DNA of 26,458 bases from a virus: the IMG/VR virus record IMGVR_UViG_3300037507_002279, positions 1 to 26,458 of that record, one strand, 5' to 3'. Shown here one piece after another: positions 6,228 through 11,439 of the stretch (position 1 is the first letter of the stretch; the number at the start of each line of letters is the position of its first letter). Position numbers and translations under genes: made by a program. A model generated the notes under the pieces. That model was not told the origin of the DNA. It saw only the letters and a program-made list of their open reading frames with translations, and searched no databases.

Positions 6228-6605
6228 ATGGACAAACAAGCATTGCAGGATCTGGCCCAATACCATGTTCGGGCGTGGTGGGTGAAACTGTTGAGGGAAT
6301 ACCCTACAATCCAAAGGGCCACTCCCCTCGTCACCCTAAACAACCGATTGAAGACCACGGCCGGCCGGGCCTTTATTGAAGATGTTCCCCAGCGTATCGA
6401 CCTGTCAACCGACTTGTTCACTCAGTACACAGACCAGATGATCCACGACACCATCCCGCATGAATTGGCTCACTTGGTGGCTTATACCATACATGGCGAT
6501 CCGGGGCACGGCAAGGGCTGGTATAGTGTACTGGCCAAGATGGGTATTGTGACAACCCGGCTTCATAACATGGTAAACTCTAACTATCGTGGAAAGAGGG
6601 GCTAA
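6228..6605 (+). CDS. SprT-like zinc metalloprotease 1
   Basis: A 125-aa protein with the zincin motif HELAH (residues 78-82) followed by a third ligand His in DPGHGKGW (about 94), the SprT-like arrangement. SprT/Spartan-type domains cleave proteins crosslinked to DNA; phage versions are short and of uncertain substrate. The start codon at 6228 has no ribosome binding site and lies where transcription should begin from the 6189-6221 promoter, so it may be translated as a leaderless mRNA. A second, diverged SprT-like gene is at 9772. It overlaps nothing and is followed closely by a membrane protein gene. Confidence 0.85.
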   Translation: MDKQALQDLAQYHVRAWWVKLLREYPTIQRATPLVTLNNRLKTTAGRAFIEDVPQRIDLSTDLFTQYTDQMIHDTIPHELAHLVAYTIHGDPGHGKGWYSVLAKMGIVTTRLHNMVNSNYRGKRG

Positions 6606-6606
6606 A

Positions 6607-6810
6607 ATGATTGGCTGGATTGGGACCGTGGCTAGTGTGATTGGCAGTTTTGTGGTGGCCTTTCAGGTTTTTGTACTCGGTTATGCCCTATTCCTGATTG
6701 GCAGCGTCTCGTGGCTTTGGGTGGCGGTCAAAACCCGGAATTTGAGCCTTGGGGTTTTGAATGGGTTTTTCATGGCTGCAAATATCATTGGATTGTGGAG
6801 GAGTATCTAA
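6607..6810 (+). CDS. Small multi-pass membrane protein (PnuC/SWEET-like)
   Basis: 67 aa with a GAGGGG site upstream of the Met at 6607. Two to three hydrophobic helices are visible: MIGWIGTVASVIGSFVVAFQ, then GYALFLIGSVSWLWVAVKTR, then LNGFFMAANIIGLWR. The 'SWLWVAVKTRNLSLGVLNGFF' pattern resembles half-transporter proteins of the PnuC/SemiSWEET group, which work as dimers. A second such protein is at 8518. Transport substrate unknown, and the family call is tentative. Confidence 0.65.
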   Translation: MIGWIGTVASVIGSFVVAFQVFVLGYALFLIGSVSWLWVAVKTRNLSLGVLNGFFMAANIIGLWRSI

Positions 6811-6811
6811 A

Positions 6812-7039
6812 ATGCACATTTTTGGCGGAGTAAATCATTGTGATTTTGAAGACAAAGATTATCCCGATTTTGTTGAAGGTATCCACTTTTTTGCCCGTGG
6901 TGCCACCGGCAGGGTTTGCTGGGTAATGAGTATGGGCCCGGATTGTGAGGGTTTTCAAAAGTACTTGGAAACTGCAGTTTCCGTGGAACAGCTGGAAGCC
7001 TGGGCCGAATCGGTGCCCGGTGGCTGGTTGGATTATTGA
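6812..7039 (+). CDS. 75-aa protein, unknown
   Basis: Begins MHIFGGVNHCDFEDKDYPDF one base after the previous stop, with a GGAGGAG site. A soluble acidic protein with three Cys and an aromatic-rich end (SVEQLEAWAESVPGGWLDY). No family recognised. Last gene of the three-gene cassette that starts with the SprT-like protein. Confidence 0.75.
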   Translation: MHIFGGVNHCDFEDKDYPDFVEGIHFFARGATGRVCWVMSMGPDCEGFQKYLETAVSVEQLEAWAESVPGGWLDY

Positions 7040-7045
7040 AGAAAA

Positions 7046-7067
7046 CAATAAGGGTTAACCCTTATTG
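7046..7067. terminator. Palindromic hairpin terminator
   Basis: Perfect palindrome built on CAATAAGGGTT and its complement, 6 nt after the stop codon, immediately before the antisense promoter element. Confidence 0.75.
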
Positions 7068-7077
7068 TGGCGCCAAA

Positions 7078-7107
7078 ATTATAACACATAATTTTGGGCC
7101 CTGTCAA
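7078..7107 (-). promoter_or_regulatory. Antisense promoter element, copy 4
   Basis: Minus strand TTGACA (7102-7107), 18 bp, TATAAT (7078-7083), in a CCAAAATTAT/ATAATTTTGG palindrome. Confidence 0.8.
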
Positions 7108-7140
7108 GGGCCTGGGCAAAGGTTGACCTGGCTGTAGGGC

Positions 7141-7173
7141 TGTAAGGTTGGTGTAAGGTTGGGTATTCACAAT
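7141..7173 (+). promoter_or_regulatory. TGTAAGG direct-repeat promoter C
   Basis: TGTAAGG at 7141-7147 and 7152-7158, 9 bp, then -10 CACAAT (7168-7173). Same geometry as promoters A, B and D; drives the cassette starting at 7200. Confidence 0.65.
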
Positions 7174-7199
7174 GTGGTTCTTGACACAAAGGGGCTGAT

Positions 7200-7286
7200 A
7201 TGGAATTGATCTTGAACATGATAGCCGTGTGGATCATTGGCGTGGGTCCGGTGGCTTTGATTGTGTGGCATTTGACAGGAGACTGA
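7200..7286 (+). CDS. 28-aa single-pass membrane peptide
   Basis: Start MELILNMIAVWIIGVGPVAL with an AAAGGGG site 6 nt upstream. It consists of one hydrophobic helix with a Gly-Pro in the middle, like the peptides at 4130 and 4677. It sits first in its cassette. Confidence 0.65.
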   Translation: MELILNMIAVWIIGVGPVALIVWHLTGD

Positions 7287-7289
7287 AAA

Positions 7290-7439
7290 ATGGCTGGTTT
7301 TGATTTAGTCGACGAAATGATGTGGGAAGACTTGACCGAGTTTTTGACGCTGGAAGAGGCTGGATTGGAGAATTCCGATCTGGACAATATGGGCGGTGCC
7401 CTGCGTGAATACTTCAAAGATGAAGGGGGTTTCATATGA
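7290..7439 (+). CDS. 49-aa acidic protein
   Basis: MAGFDLVDEMMWEDLTEFLT is followed by more acidic helical sequence (LEEAGLENSDLDNMGGALRE). GGAG lies 7 nt upstream. Its stop overlaps the next start (TATGA). No domain recognised. Charge and size resemble the acidic protein at 4547, which also neighbours a tiny membrane peptide. Confidence 0.65.
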   Translation: MAGFDLVDEMMWEDLTEFLTLEEAGLENSDLDNMGGALREYFKDEGGFI

Positions 7440-7576
7440 ACGAATATCAAGACTGGGTTTTTATGATGGAAGCCGTAACTGGTTTTCAGATATTGGATTT
7501 GGAAATGGATCATCCCGACTGCTGGTATTGCGAGCCGGGTTATTATCCTTCACTGTTGGGCTGTTTGTCGGAGTAA
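7436..7576 (+). CDS. 46-aa protein, unknown
   Basis: Start overlaps the preceding stop. MNEYQDWVFMMEAVTGFQIL then a Cys pair in DCWYCEPGYYPSLLGCL (CxxC plus a further Cys), which could bind a metal. The reading is favoured over a longer frame through the same DNA because it keeps the overlapping-gene layout. Moderate confidence. Confidence 0.55.
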   Translation: MNEYQDWVFMMEAVTGFQILDLEMDHPDCWYCEPGYYPSLLGCLSE

Positions 7577-7578
7577 TT

Positions 7579-7755
7579 ATGACACAATATATCTTCTGGG
7601 TTGACACTGCCTATATTGGCTGGATTCACATTACTATTGGGGCATTTTCCAAAGAATCTGCCATGAAAATTGCCCAGGATTATCAAGACCGAGGCGAGTT
7701 CCGGTCTTGGGAATATCGGGGTATCTTGAGCATATTTGATTATAACAACACTTGA
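7579..7755 (+). CDS. 58-aa protein, unknown
   Basis: MTQYIFWVDTAYIGWIHITI with a CGGAG site 5 nt before the ATG. A longer in-frame reading from 7396 overlaps two coupled genes and is less likely. The middle (GAFSKESAMKIAQDYQDRGE) suggests a small alpha/beta fold with a basic/aromatic end. Last gene of this cassette. Confidence 0.7.
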   Translation: MTQYIFWVDTAYIGWIHITIGAFSKESAMKIAQDYQDRGEFRSWEYRGILSIFDYNNT

Positions 7756-7763
7756 GATAACCA

Positions 7764-7781
7764 ATAAGGGTTTACCCTTAT
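7764..7781. terminator. Palindromic hairpin terminator
   Basis: ATAAGGGT/ACCCTTAT with a 2-nt centre, 9 nt after the stop codon and directly before antisense promoter copy 5. Confidence 0.7.
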
Positions 7782-7793
7782 ATAGGCGCCAAA

Positions 7794-7823
7794 ATTATAA
7801 CAGATAATTTTGGGCCCTGTCAA
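7794..7823 (-). promoter_or_regulatory. Antisense promoter element, copy 5
   Basis: Minus strand TTGACA (7818-7823), 18 bp, TATAAT (7794-7799), palindromic. It is the first of a tandem pair separated by a hairpin. Confidence 0.8.
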
Positions 7824-7831
7824 GGGCCTGG

Positions 7832-7864
7832 CACAAAGCCCCTACGGTCCGTAGGGGCTTTGTG
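7832..7864. terminator. Perfect 16-bp hairpin between two antisense promoters
   Basis: CACAAAGCCCCTACGG pairs perfectly with CCGTAGGGGCTTTGTG around one central base. It lies between antisense promoter copies 5 and 6, so the RNA from copy 6 would start with this hairpin. Confidence 0.8.
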
Positions 7865-7872
7865 GCGCCAAA

Positions 7873-7901
7873 ATTATACTCTACCCTGGCTCACCTGTCA
7901 A
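7873..7901 (-). promoter_or_regulatory. Antisense promoter element, copy 6
   Basis: Minus strand TTGACA (7896-7901), exactly 17 bp, TATAAT (7873-7878). The GGCGCCAAAATTATA half is kept, but the second palindrome arm is absent, so this copy is a bare consensus promoter. Confidence 0.8.
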
Positions 7902-7937
7902 TAGGGGTTTGCCCTAGTAGGACATAAGACCCCTCGC

Positions 7938-7967
7938 TGGACATGGGTTTGACTCCTGTATCATAAT
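7938..7967 (+). promoter_or_regulatory. Plus-strand promoter of HAD gene
   Basis: TGGACA (7938-7943), 18 bp, CATAAT (7962-7967), about 37 nt upstream of the gene at 8004. Confidence 0.55.
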
Positions 7968-8003
7968 CACTCCATCGCAACAGACAACCACTAGGTGTAC
8001 AAA

Positions 8004-8480
8004 ATGGCAAAGATCAAGAAAGTTAGTATCTACGATATGGACGGTACCATTGTAAACTCACTGCATCGGTATCGTACCATTATCGACGAAAACGGCGAGC
8101 GTATTGATCTGCAATACTGGCGAGAAAATGAGTATCGTGCTGGCGATGATACCCTGTTGCCCCTTGCAGAGCAATATAAGGCTGATTTGGCTGACGAAAA
8201 CACATTCGTCATTATCGCCACTGCCCGTGTTATGCACGAGCCTGATTATCAATTTGTCCGTGAAGTATTGGGCGAGCCTGATTATCTTATCTCTCGCCCC
8301 GAGGGTAGCACAGTATCTGGCAAAACTCTCAAAATTTCCGGTCTTGCCAAGTTTTTTAATCTGGTCAATTTCCGGGATGCTGAATTTACATTCTATGAAG
8401 ACAATATCGAATATCTGAAAGCGGTTTGTGACCGTTTCAATATCCGCGGTGTATATGTTCCCTCTAAACAAGGTCATTAA
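8004..8480 (+). CDS. HAD-superfamily phosphatase
   Basis: A 158-aa protein with the HAD motif I DMDGT (D11 and D13, nucleophile and acid/base) and motif II in FVIIATAR (Thr near residue 72). A Lys in SGKTLKISG may act as motif III, and the acidic pair in FYEDN is motif IV. It lacks a cap domain. Short phage HAD proteins of this type are related to the phosphatase domain of polynucleotide kinase/phosphatase and to nucleotidases. The exact substrate (a phosphorylated nucleic acid end or a nucleotide) cannot be decided. Start at 8004 has a weak AGGTG site; the in-frame Met at 7995 is possible. It is followed by a terminator hairpin. Confidence 0.85.
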   Translation: MAKIKKVSIYDMDGTIVNSLHRYRTIIDENGERIDLQYWRENEYRAGDDTLLPLAEQYKADLADENTFVIIATARVMHEPDYQFVREVLGEPDYLISRPEGSTVSGKTLKISGLAKFFNLVNFRDAEFTFYEDNIEYLKAVCDRFNIRGVYVPSKQGH

Positions 8481-8481
8481 C

Positions 8482-8505
8482 AGATAACCCCGAAAGGGGT
8501 TATCT
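8482..8505 (+). terminator. Hairpin terminator
   Basis: AGATAACCCC-GAAA-GGGGTTATCT followed by TT, 1 nt after the HAD stop. The GAAA tetraloop makes it very stable. The next gene starts 12 nt later, so it may be leaky or serve as an RNA-processing hairpin. Confidence 0.7.
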
Positions 8506-8517
8506 TTGGAGAATATC

Positions 8518-8766
8518 ATGGAAACCATCGGGTGGATTGGTGCGGTATTGTTTGCAATATGTGGATTGCCCCAGGCCATACAATGTGCCAAAGACGGACA
8601 TTCTCGGGGATTGAATTGGTTTTTCTTGGCCGCATGGTTAGGTGGTGAGATTCTCACGATAATCTATATCTGGCCAAAACAGGATTATCCCCTGTTATTC
8701 AATTACTTATTGAATCTGGTATTCTTGGGGGTTATGATCCGATATAAAATCTGGGAACGTAAATAA
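8518..8766 (+). CDS. PQ-loop (SemiSWEET-like) membrane protein
   Basis: 82 aa, start at 8518 with GGAG 6 nt upstream. Three predicted membrane helices: METIGWIGAVLFAICGLPQA, then NWFFLAAWLGGEILTIIYIW, then LLFNYLLNLVFLGVMIRYK. The GLPQA motif at the end of helix 1 is the PQ-loop signature of the SWEET/SemiSWEET superfamily, whose 80-90-aa bacterial members dimerise into sugar or metabolite transporters. Size and helix count fit. Why a phage carries it is unclear. It could alter uptake in the infected host. Confidence 0.8.
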   Translation: METIGWIGAVLFAICGLPQAIQCAKDGHSRGLNWFFLAAWLGGEILTIIYIWPKQDYPLLFNYLLNLVFLGVMIRYKIWERK

Positions 8767-8768
8767 TA

Positions 8769-8794
8769 CTATATAAGGGTTTACCCTTATATAG
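8769..8794. terminator. Palindromic hairpin terminator
   Basis: 12-bp arms CTATATAAGGGT and ACCCTTATATAG around TT, 2 nt after the stop codon, abutting antisense promoter copy 7. Confidence 0.8.
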
Positions 8795-8802
8795 GCGCCA
8801 AA

Positions 8803-8832
8803 ATTATAGCATATAATTTTGGGGGCTGTCAA
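8803..8832 (-). promoter_or_regulatory. Antisense promoter element, copy 7
   Basis: Minus strand TTGACA (8827-8832), 18 bp, TATAAT (8803-8808), in a perfect palindrome (8798-8822). First of a tandem pair, like copy 5. Confidence 0.8.
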
Positions 8833-8842
8833 GCCCCGGCCA

Positions 8843-8871
8843 CAAAGCCCCTACGGTCTGTAGGGGCTTTG
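8843..8871. terminator. Hairpin between two antisense promoters
   Basis: CAAAGCCCCTAC/GTAGGGGCTTTG around a 5-nt loop, nearly the same sequence as the hairpin at 7832-7864. Confidence 0.8.
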
Positions 8872-8881
8872 GTGCGCCAAA

Positions 8882-8910
8882 ATTATATCTCACCCACAAA
8901 AACCCGTCAA
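8882..8910 (-). promoter_or_regulatory. Antisense promoter element, copy 8
   Basis: Minus strand TTGACG (8905-8910), 17 bp, TATAAT (8882-8887). Like copy 6 it lacks the second palindrome arm. Confidence 0.75.
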
Positions 8911-8977
8911 TAGGGGTTTACCCTATGTTGCGATTCCACCACACGGCCTGGCAGAAGACCACACTGCAACTAGGGGC

Positions 8978-9006
8978 TTTACAATGTGGTCAATCCCTGA
9001 TACACT
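8978..9006 (+). promoter_or_regulatory. Plus-strand promoter of exonuclease gene
   Basis: TTTACA (8978-8983), 17 bp, TACACT (9001-9006), about 60 nt before the gene at 9071. Confidence 0.65.
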
Positions 9007-9070
9007 CGACTGGTGTCGCAAGACATGGGCGAGATTCCGACCCCTTCGGTAATCAATTGGAGTTAATATA

Positions 9071-9766
9071 ATGGGCAAAAAGCAATACTTCGCAATTCTG
9101 GATACTGAAACCACTGTGGCTGATACGGTGGCTGATATTGGTATTGTAATTGTGGATCGTAAGGGAGTTATACATAATCAAATGGCTGTATTGGTTAATG
9201 GCCATTATGGTACGCATGAATTGTTCCATGACAAGAATGCGTCCGATATCTGGGGTTATGCTGGTTTGAATCGTCGCAAGATGGCATATTCGGGTATGCT
9301 GGAATCTGGTACCCGTATGATTGCTGGGGTATCTGCAATTAACTCTTGGATTCAAAAGTGTATTACAGTTTATAACCCGGTATTGACCGCATATAATCTG
9401 GCTTTTGACGTGAGTAAGTGCAACAATACTGGTATCAACCTTAATGGTTTTGATTCTCGGTTTTGTTTGTGGCAGGCTGCCGTGGGCAATATCTGCAATA
9501 CTGCAAAGTATAAGCAATTTGTTCTGGATAATCATTGCTTCAATAAGCCTACCGATAAGGGTAACATGACATTCCAAACTAATGCAGAAGTAGTTTGTGG
9601 TTATATTACTGGGACTTTGATCGTTGAACCCCATACTGCTATTGAGGATGCTATTAACTTTGAATTGCCTATTCTCACCCATATTCTCAAAAAACGTAAT
9701 TGGCGTGATAATGTGGTCCCTTACGATTGGAATAAGTTTCAAGTCCGAAACCATTTTAAGGTGTAA
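9071..9766 (+). CDS. DnaQ-like 3'-5' exonuclease
   Basis: A 231-aa protein of the DEDD exonuclease fold: Exo I DTET (residues 11-14), Exo II around N109-x3-D113 (NLAFD) and Exo III H188 with D193 (HTAIED), which makes it a DEDDh enzyme. This is the proofreading/RNase T-type fold. Without a linked polymerase it may trim DNA or RNA ends, or degrade host nucleic acid. GGAG lies 8 nt upstream of the start. The region between Exo II and Exo III is longer than usual and Asn/Cys rich. It is followed after 5 nt by a SprT-like gene, suggesting a shared DNA-repair or DNA-processing role. Confidence 0.85.
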   Translation: MGKKQYFAILDTETTVADTVADIGIVIVDRKGVIHNQMAVLVNGHYGTHELFHDKNASDIWGYAGLNRRKMAYSGMLESGTRMIAGVSAINSWIQKCITVYNPVLTAYNLAFDVSKCNNTGINLNGFDSRFCLWQAAVGNICNTAKYKQFVLDNHCFNKPTDKGNMTFQTNAEVVCGYITGTLIVEPHTAIEDAINFELPILTHILKKRNWRDNVVPYDWNKFQVRNHFKV

Positions 9767-9771
9767 TTAAA

Positions 9772-10155
9772 ATGAATGCTGACATTCTGCTGTTAATCAA
9801 AGCCTGCGAAGCGGGTTTGAGTATCAACAAACCCGTCAAAATCATTATCAAAACCAAAGTGAAAGGAGAGGTTTCTAAACTCGCTGGATATTGTGACAGT
9901 TATATTCGCAAGAATAAGATTGTAGGTCACAAAGTAGTTATCCATCTGGATACTGTGGTGAGTAGTGGTTATAGTATTCACGATGTTATTGCCCATGAAT
10001 TAATCCATGCTGCAACACTTGAGCATGGGTTATTTAATGAAAACTACCATCATGACAATACTTTTCAGAGTTTGGCAATTCACTTGACCGAATATCTCAA
10101 TAATATGGGGTTTCAAATAGGGACACTATATGATCCGGCAATAGATACTGATTGA
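9772..10155 (+). CDS. SprT-like zinc metalloprotease 2
   Basis: 127 aa with HELIH at residues 75-79 and a further His pair (HHDNTFQ, about 93-94) that can supply the third zinc ligand. The first half is a basic beta-rich region (KPVKIIIKTKVKG). It matches the SprT-like zincin layout of the protein at 6228 but shares little sequence outside the active site. Downstream of, and co-transcribed with, the DnaQ-like exonuclease. AAGGTG is the likely ribosome binding site. Confidence 0.8.
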   Translation: MNADILLLIKACEAGLSINKPVKIIIKTKVKGEVSKLAGYCDSYIRKNKIVGHKVVIHLDTVVSSGYSIHDVIAHELIHAATLEHGLFNENYHHDNTFQSLAIHLTEYLNNMGFQIGTLYDPAIDTD

Positions 10156-10192
10156 TAATATAATGGGGGCATATTGCCCCCATTATATTATC
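10154..10192. terminator. Long 18-bp hairpin terminator
   Basis: GATAATATAATGGGGGCA and its exact complement flank a 3-nt loop. The left arm starts inside the stop codon region of the SprT-like gene. This is the longest perfect hairpin among the plus-strand cassettes. Confidence 0.85.
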
Positions 10193-10198
10193 CAGGAT

Positions 10199-10218
10199 GT
10201 TAGTGAGCACTCACTAAC
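10199..10218. promoter_or_regulatory. Possible operator palindrome AGTGAG-CA-CTCACT
   Basis: GTTAGTGAG and CTCACTAAC flank two bases. The core recurs twice at 11558-11608. The shape and size resemble operators of TetR-family repressors; no such repressor gene is in the window. Confidence 0.45.
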
Positions 10219-10231
10219 TTGGGGCGCCAAA

Positions 10232-10261
10232 ATTATAGCATATAATTTTGGGGGCTGTCAA
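10232..10261 (-). promoter_or_regulatory. Antisense promoter element, copy 9
   Basis: Minus strand TTGACA (10256-10261), 18 bp, TATAAT (10232-10237), perfect palindrome. Almost identical to copy 7 over 45 bp, including the flanking AAGCCCCGGCCAC. Confidence 0.8.
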
Positions 10262-10270
10262 GCCCCGGCC

Positions 10271-10303
10271 ACCAAAGCCCCTACAGTTTGTAGGGGCTTT
10301 GGT
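10271..10303. terminator. Hairpin between two antisense promoters
   Basis: 14-bp arms ACCAAAGCCCCTAC and GTAGGGGCTTTGGT with a 5-nt loop, related to the hairpins at 7832 and 8843. Confidence 0.8.
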
Positions 10304-10311
10304 GCGCCAAA

Positions 10312-10341
10312 ATTTTATCATAAAATTTTGGGGGCTGTCAA
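10312..10341 (-). promoter_or_regulatory. Antisense promoter element, copy 10
   Basis: Minus strand TTGACA (10336-10341), 18 bp, TAAAAT (10312-10317). The palindrome arms read CCAAAATTTTA and TAAAATTTTGG: both arms changed together relative to other copies. Confidence 0.75.
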
Positions 10342-10384
10342 CACCTGGCCAAAATACCCGACCTGGGCTCAGGGTCTTTGTGTC

Positions 10385-10417
10385 TGTAAGGTTCGTGTAA
10401 GGTGGCCTGGCTACACT
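10385..10417 (+). promoter_or_regulatory. TGTAAGG direct-repeat promoter D (no gene of its own)
   Basis: TGTAAGG at 10385-10391 and 10396-10402, 9 bp, then TACACT (10412-10417). A ribosome-site-like AAGGAG follows at 10445, but there is no start codon before the terminator at about 10457, so the cassette gene seems to have been lost. Confidence 0.65.
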
Positions 10418-10464
10418 GTCTTCATCGGTTCAGGAACTAAGCAGAAGGAGCAAAAACCCCACAC

Positions 10465-10493
10465 TTGACAGGGTTTCTCACTTACCCTAAAAT
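10465..10493 (+). promoter_or_regulatory. Terminator fused to promoter of HTH paralog B
   Basis: ACCCCACACTTGACAGGGTTT forms a small hairpin whose loop and right arm contain TTGACA (10465-10470); 17 bp later is TAAAAT (10488-10493). Same design as at 5697-5726. Confidence 0.75.
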
Positions 10494-10572
10494 AGTGAAA
10501 CGGATCGGGGAATGCCGGGTATCAATCAGAGTTTCCCCATGCAAGTGTTTTTTAACTTTCGGAGAATTGAGA

Positions 10573-10899
10573 ATGGCTGAAAAAGTTGTCAACTATACCC
10601 CTGAGCAAACTGCCAAGATGGTAGCAGATTACGCTCAAGGCGTCACCGTGGAATCTATCGCAGAATCCATGGGCAAGACCGTTCGTTCGGTTGTGGCAAA
10701 ACTGTCCCGTGAGGGTGTTTATAAGAAGAAGGAGTATGTGAGCAAAACTGGCGAAAAGCCGGTGAAAAAGGATGCTCACGCTGATGCAATCGGCGCTATC
10801 CTCCAACTGAGTGAGGGTGAGATCGACAGTCTCACCAAGGCAAACAAGTCTGCCTTGAAGACTATTTTTGAGGCACTGGCAAACAGCCGGCCTGTTTGA
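10573..10899 (+). CDS. HTH DNA-binding protein, paralog B
   Basis: 108 aa, closest to paralog A: the N-terminal HTH region (NYTPEQTAKMVADYAQGVTV through GKTVRSVVAKLSREGVY) is nearly identical. The C-terminal helix EGEIDSLTKANKSAL is also conserved, while the middle linker differs. Start fixed by alignment and GGAG 8 nt upstream. The 80-nt leader between promoter and start contains no obvious structure. Probably a DNA-binding regulator; it and paralog A may bind the same sites. Confidence 0.85.
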   Translation: MAEKVVNYTPEQTAKMVADYAQGVTVESIAESMGKTVRSVVAKLSREGVYKKKEYVSKTGEKPVKKDAHADAIGAILQLSEGEIDSLTKANKSALKTIFEALANSRPV

Positions 10900-10920
10900 A
10901 GTATTAGGGGGAGTGAGTCT

Positions 10921-10940
10921 GCCCGGCACAAGGGCCGGGC
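10921..10940 (+). terminator. GC-rich hairpin terminator
   Basis: GCCCGGC/GCCGGGC with a 6-nt loop followed by CTATTCTTAAA, 21 nt after the stop of paralog B. The T-run is poor. Confidence 0.6.
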
Positions 10941-10982
10941 CTATTCTTAAACAACCGAAGCGTGCCCCTATTTCTTGAATCT

Positions 10983-11060
10983 GGATTGTCAGGGATTGTT
11001 GAACAGTAGGCCAACAGTAGTTTCGACGAATACGGCCGGAAACGTAATCCCTGACAATCC
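10983..11060. repeat. 15-bp perfect inverted repeat upstream of small gene
   Basis: GGATTGTCAGGGATT (10983-10997) is repeated in inverted form at 11046-11060 around a 48-nt loop that itself contains GGCC/GGCC. It lies in the leader of the gene at 11094 and could be an RNA hairpin or paired protein-binding sites. No clear promoter was found in this gap. Confidence 0.65.
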
Positions 11061-11093
11061 ACCCCATTTTGTTTTCATTTGAAAGGAACTATC

Positions 11094-11300
11094 ATGTTTG
11101 CAGTTTTCGCTGAGGATTTTTCGGGTTTTGAGTTTTTCTCTCGGGGTTTGTCTCCACAAATGGCATGGGAGAATATGTTGACCGATTTTGCCATTGAAGA
11201 AGAAGATATTGACGTGGATACTGTCCGATTCTTTGTGGAAACTGATATTGTCAGGGAAACCAAAATCACTTGGCAAATTCCAGATACTGACGACGAATAA
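11094..11300 (+). CDS. 68-aa acidic protein
   Basis: MFAVFAEDFSGFEFFSRGLS opens a small beta-rich protein that ends in a very acidic tail (EEEDIDVDTVRFFVETDIV then IPDTDDE). AAAGGA lies 7 nt upstream of the ATG. No family recognised. It is the last plus-strand gene before the long gene-free repeat region and is followed 3 nt later by a strong terminator. Confidence 0.75.
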   Translation: MFAVFAEDFSGFEFFSRGLSPQMAWENMLTDFAIEEEDIDVDTVRFFVETDIVRETKITWQIPDTDDE

Positions 11301-11303
11301 TAA

Positions 11304-11326
11304 AAAAGGGGCATATTGCCCCTTTT
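11304..11326 (+). terminator. Hairpin terminator
   Basis: AAAAGGGGCA/TGCCCCTTTT with a 3-nt loop, followed by ATTTTA. Confidence 0.85.
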
Positions 11327-11337
11327 ATTTTACCCCT

Positions 11338-11370
11338 ATAACCCTATTCCCGACCAGGTTATAGGGTTAT
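11338..11370. terminator. Second hairpin
   Basis: ATAACCCTAT/ATAGGGTTAT with a 13-nt loop, abutting antisense promoter copy 11, so RNA from that promoter enters it. Confidence 0.65.
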
Positions 11371-11380
11371 TTGCGCCAAA

Positions 11381-11410
11381 ATTATATCACTAATTTTGGG
11401 GGGCTGTCAA
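11381..11410 (-). promoter_or_regulatory. Antisense promoter element, copy 11
   Basis: Minus strand TTGACA (11405-11410), 18 bp, TATAAT (11381-11386), palindrome arms CCAAAATTA/TAATTTTGG. Confidence 0.8.
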
Positions 11411-11439
11411 CATTTTTCGATTACCCCTACAAACCATGT

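Noticed and set aside
8058-8657. 199-aa open frame on the minus strand opposite the HAD and PQ-loop genes
   Set aside because: It spans two plus-strand genes and a terminator and shows no motif.
9053-9754. 233-aa open frame on the minus strand opposite the DnaQ-like gene
   Set aside because: The plus strand encodes a protein with all three Exo motifs and a good ribosome site; the minus frame has none.
10163-10468. 101-aa open frame on the plus strand through two palindromic promoter elements
   Set aside because: It reads through hairpins and repeated regulatory DNA and has no ribosome site.
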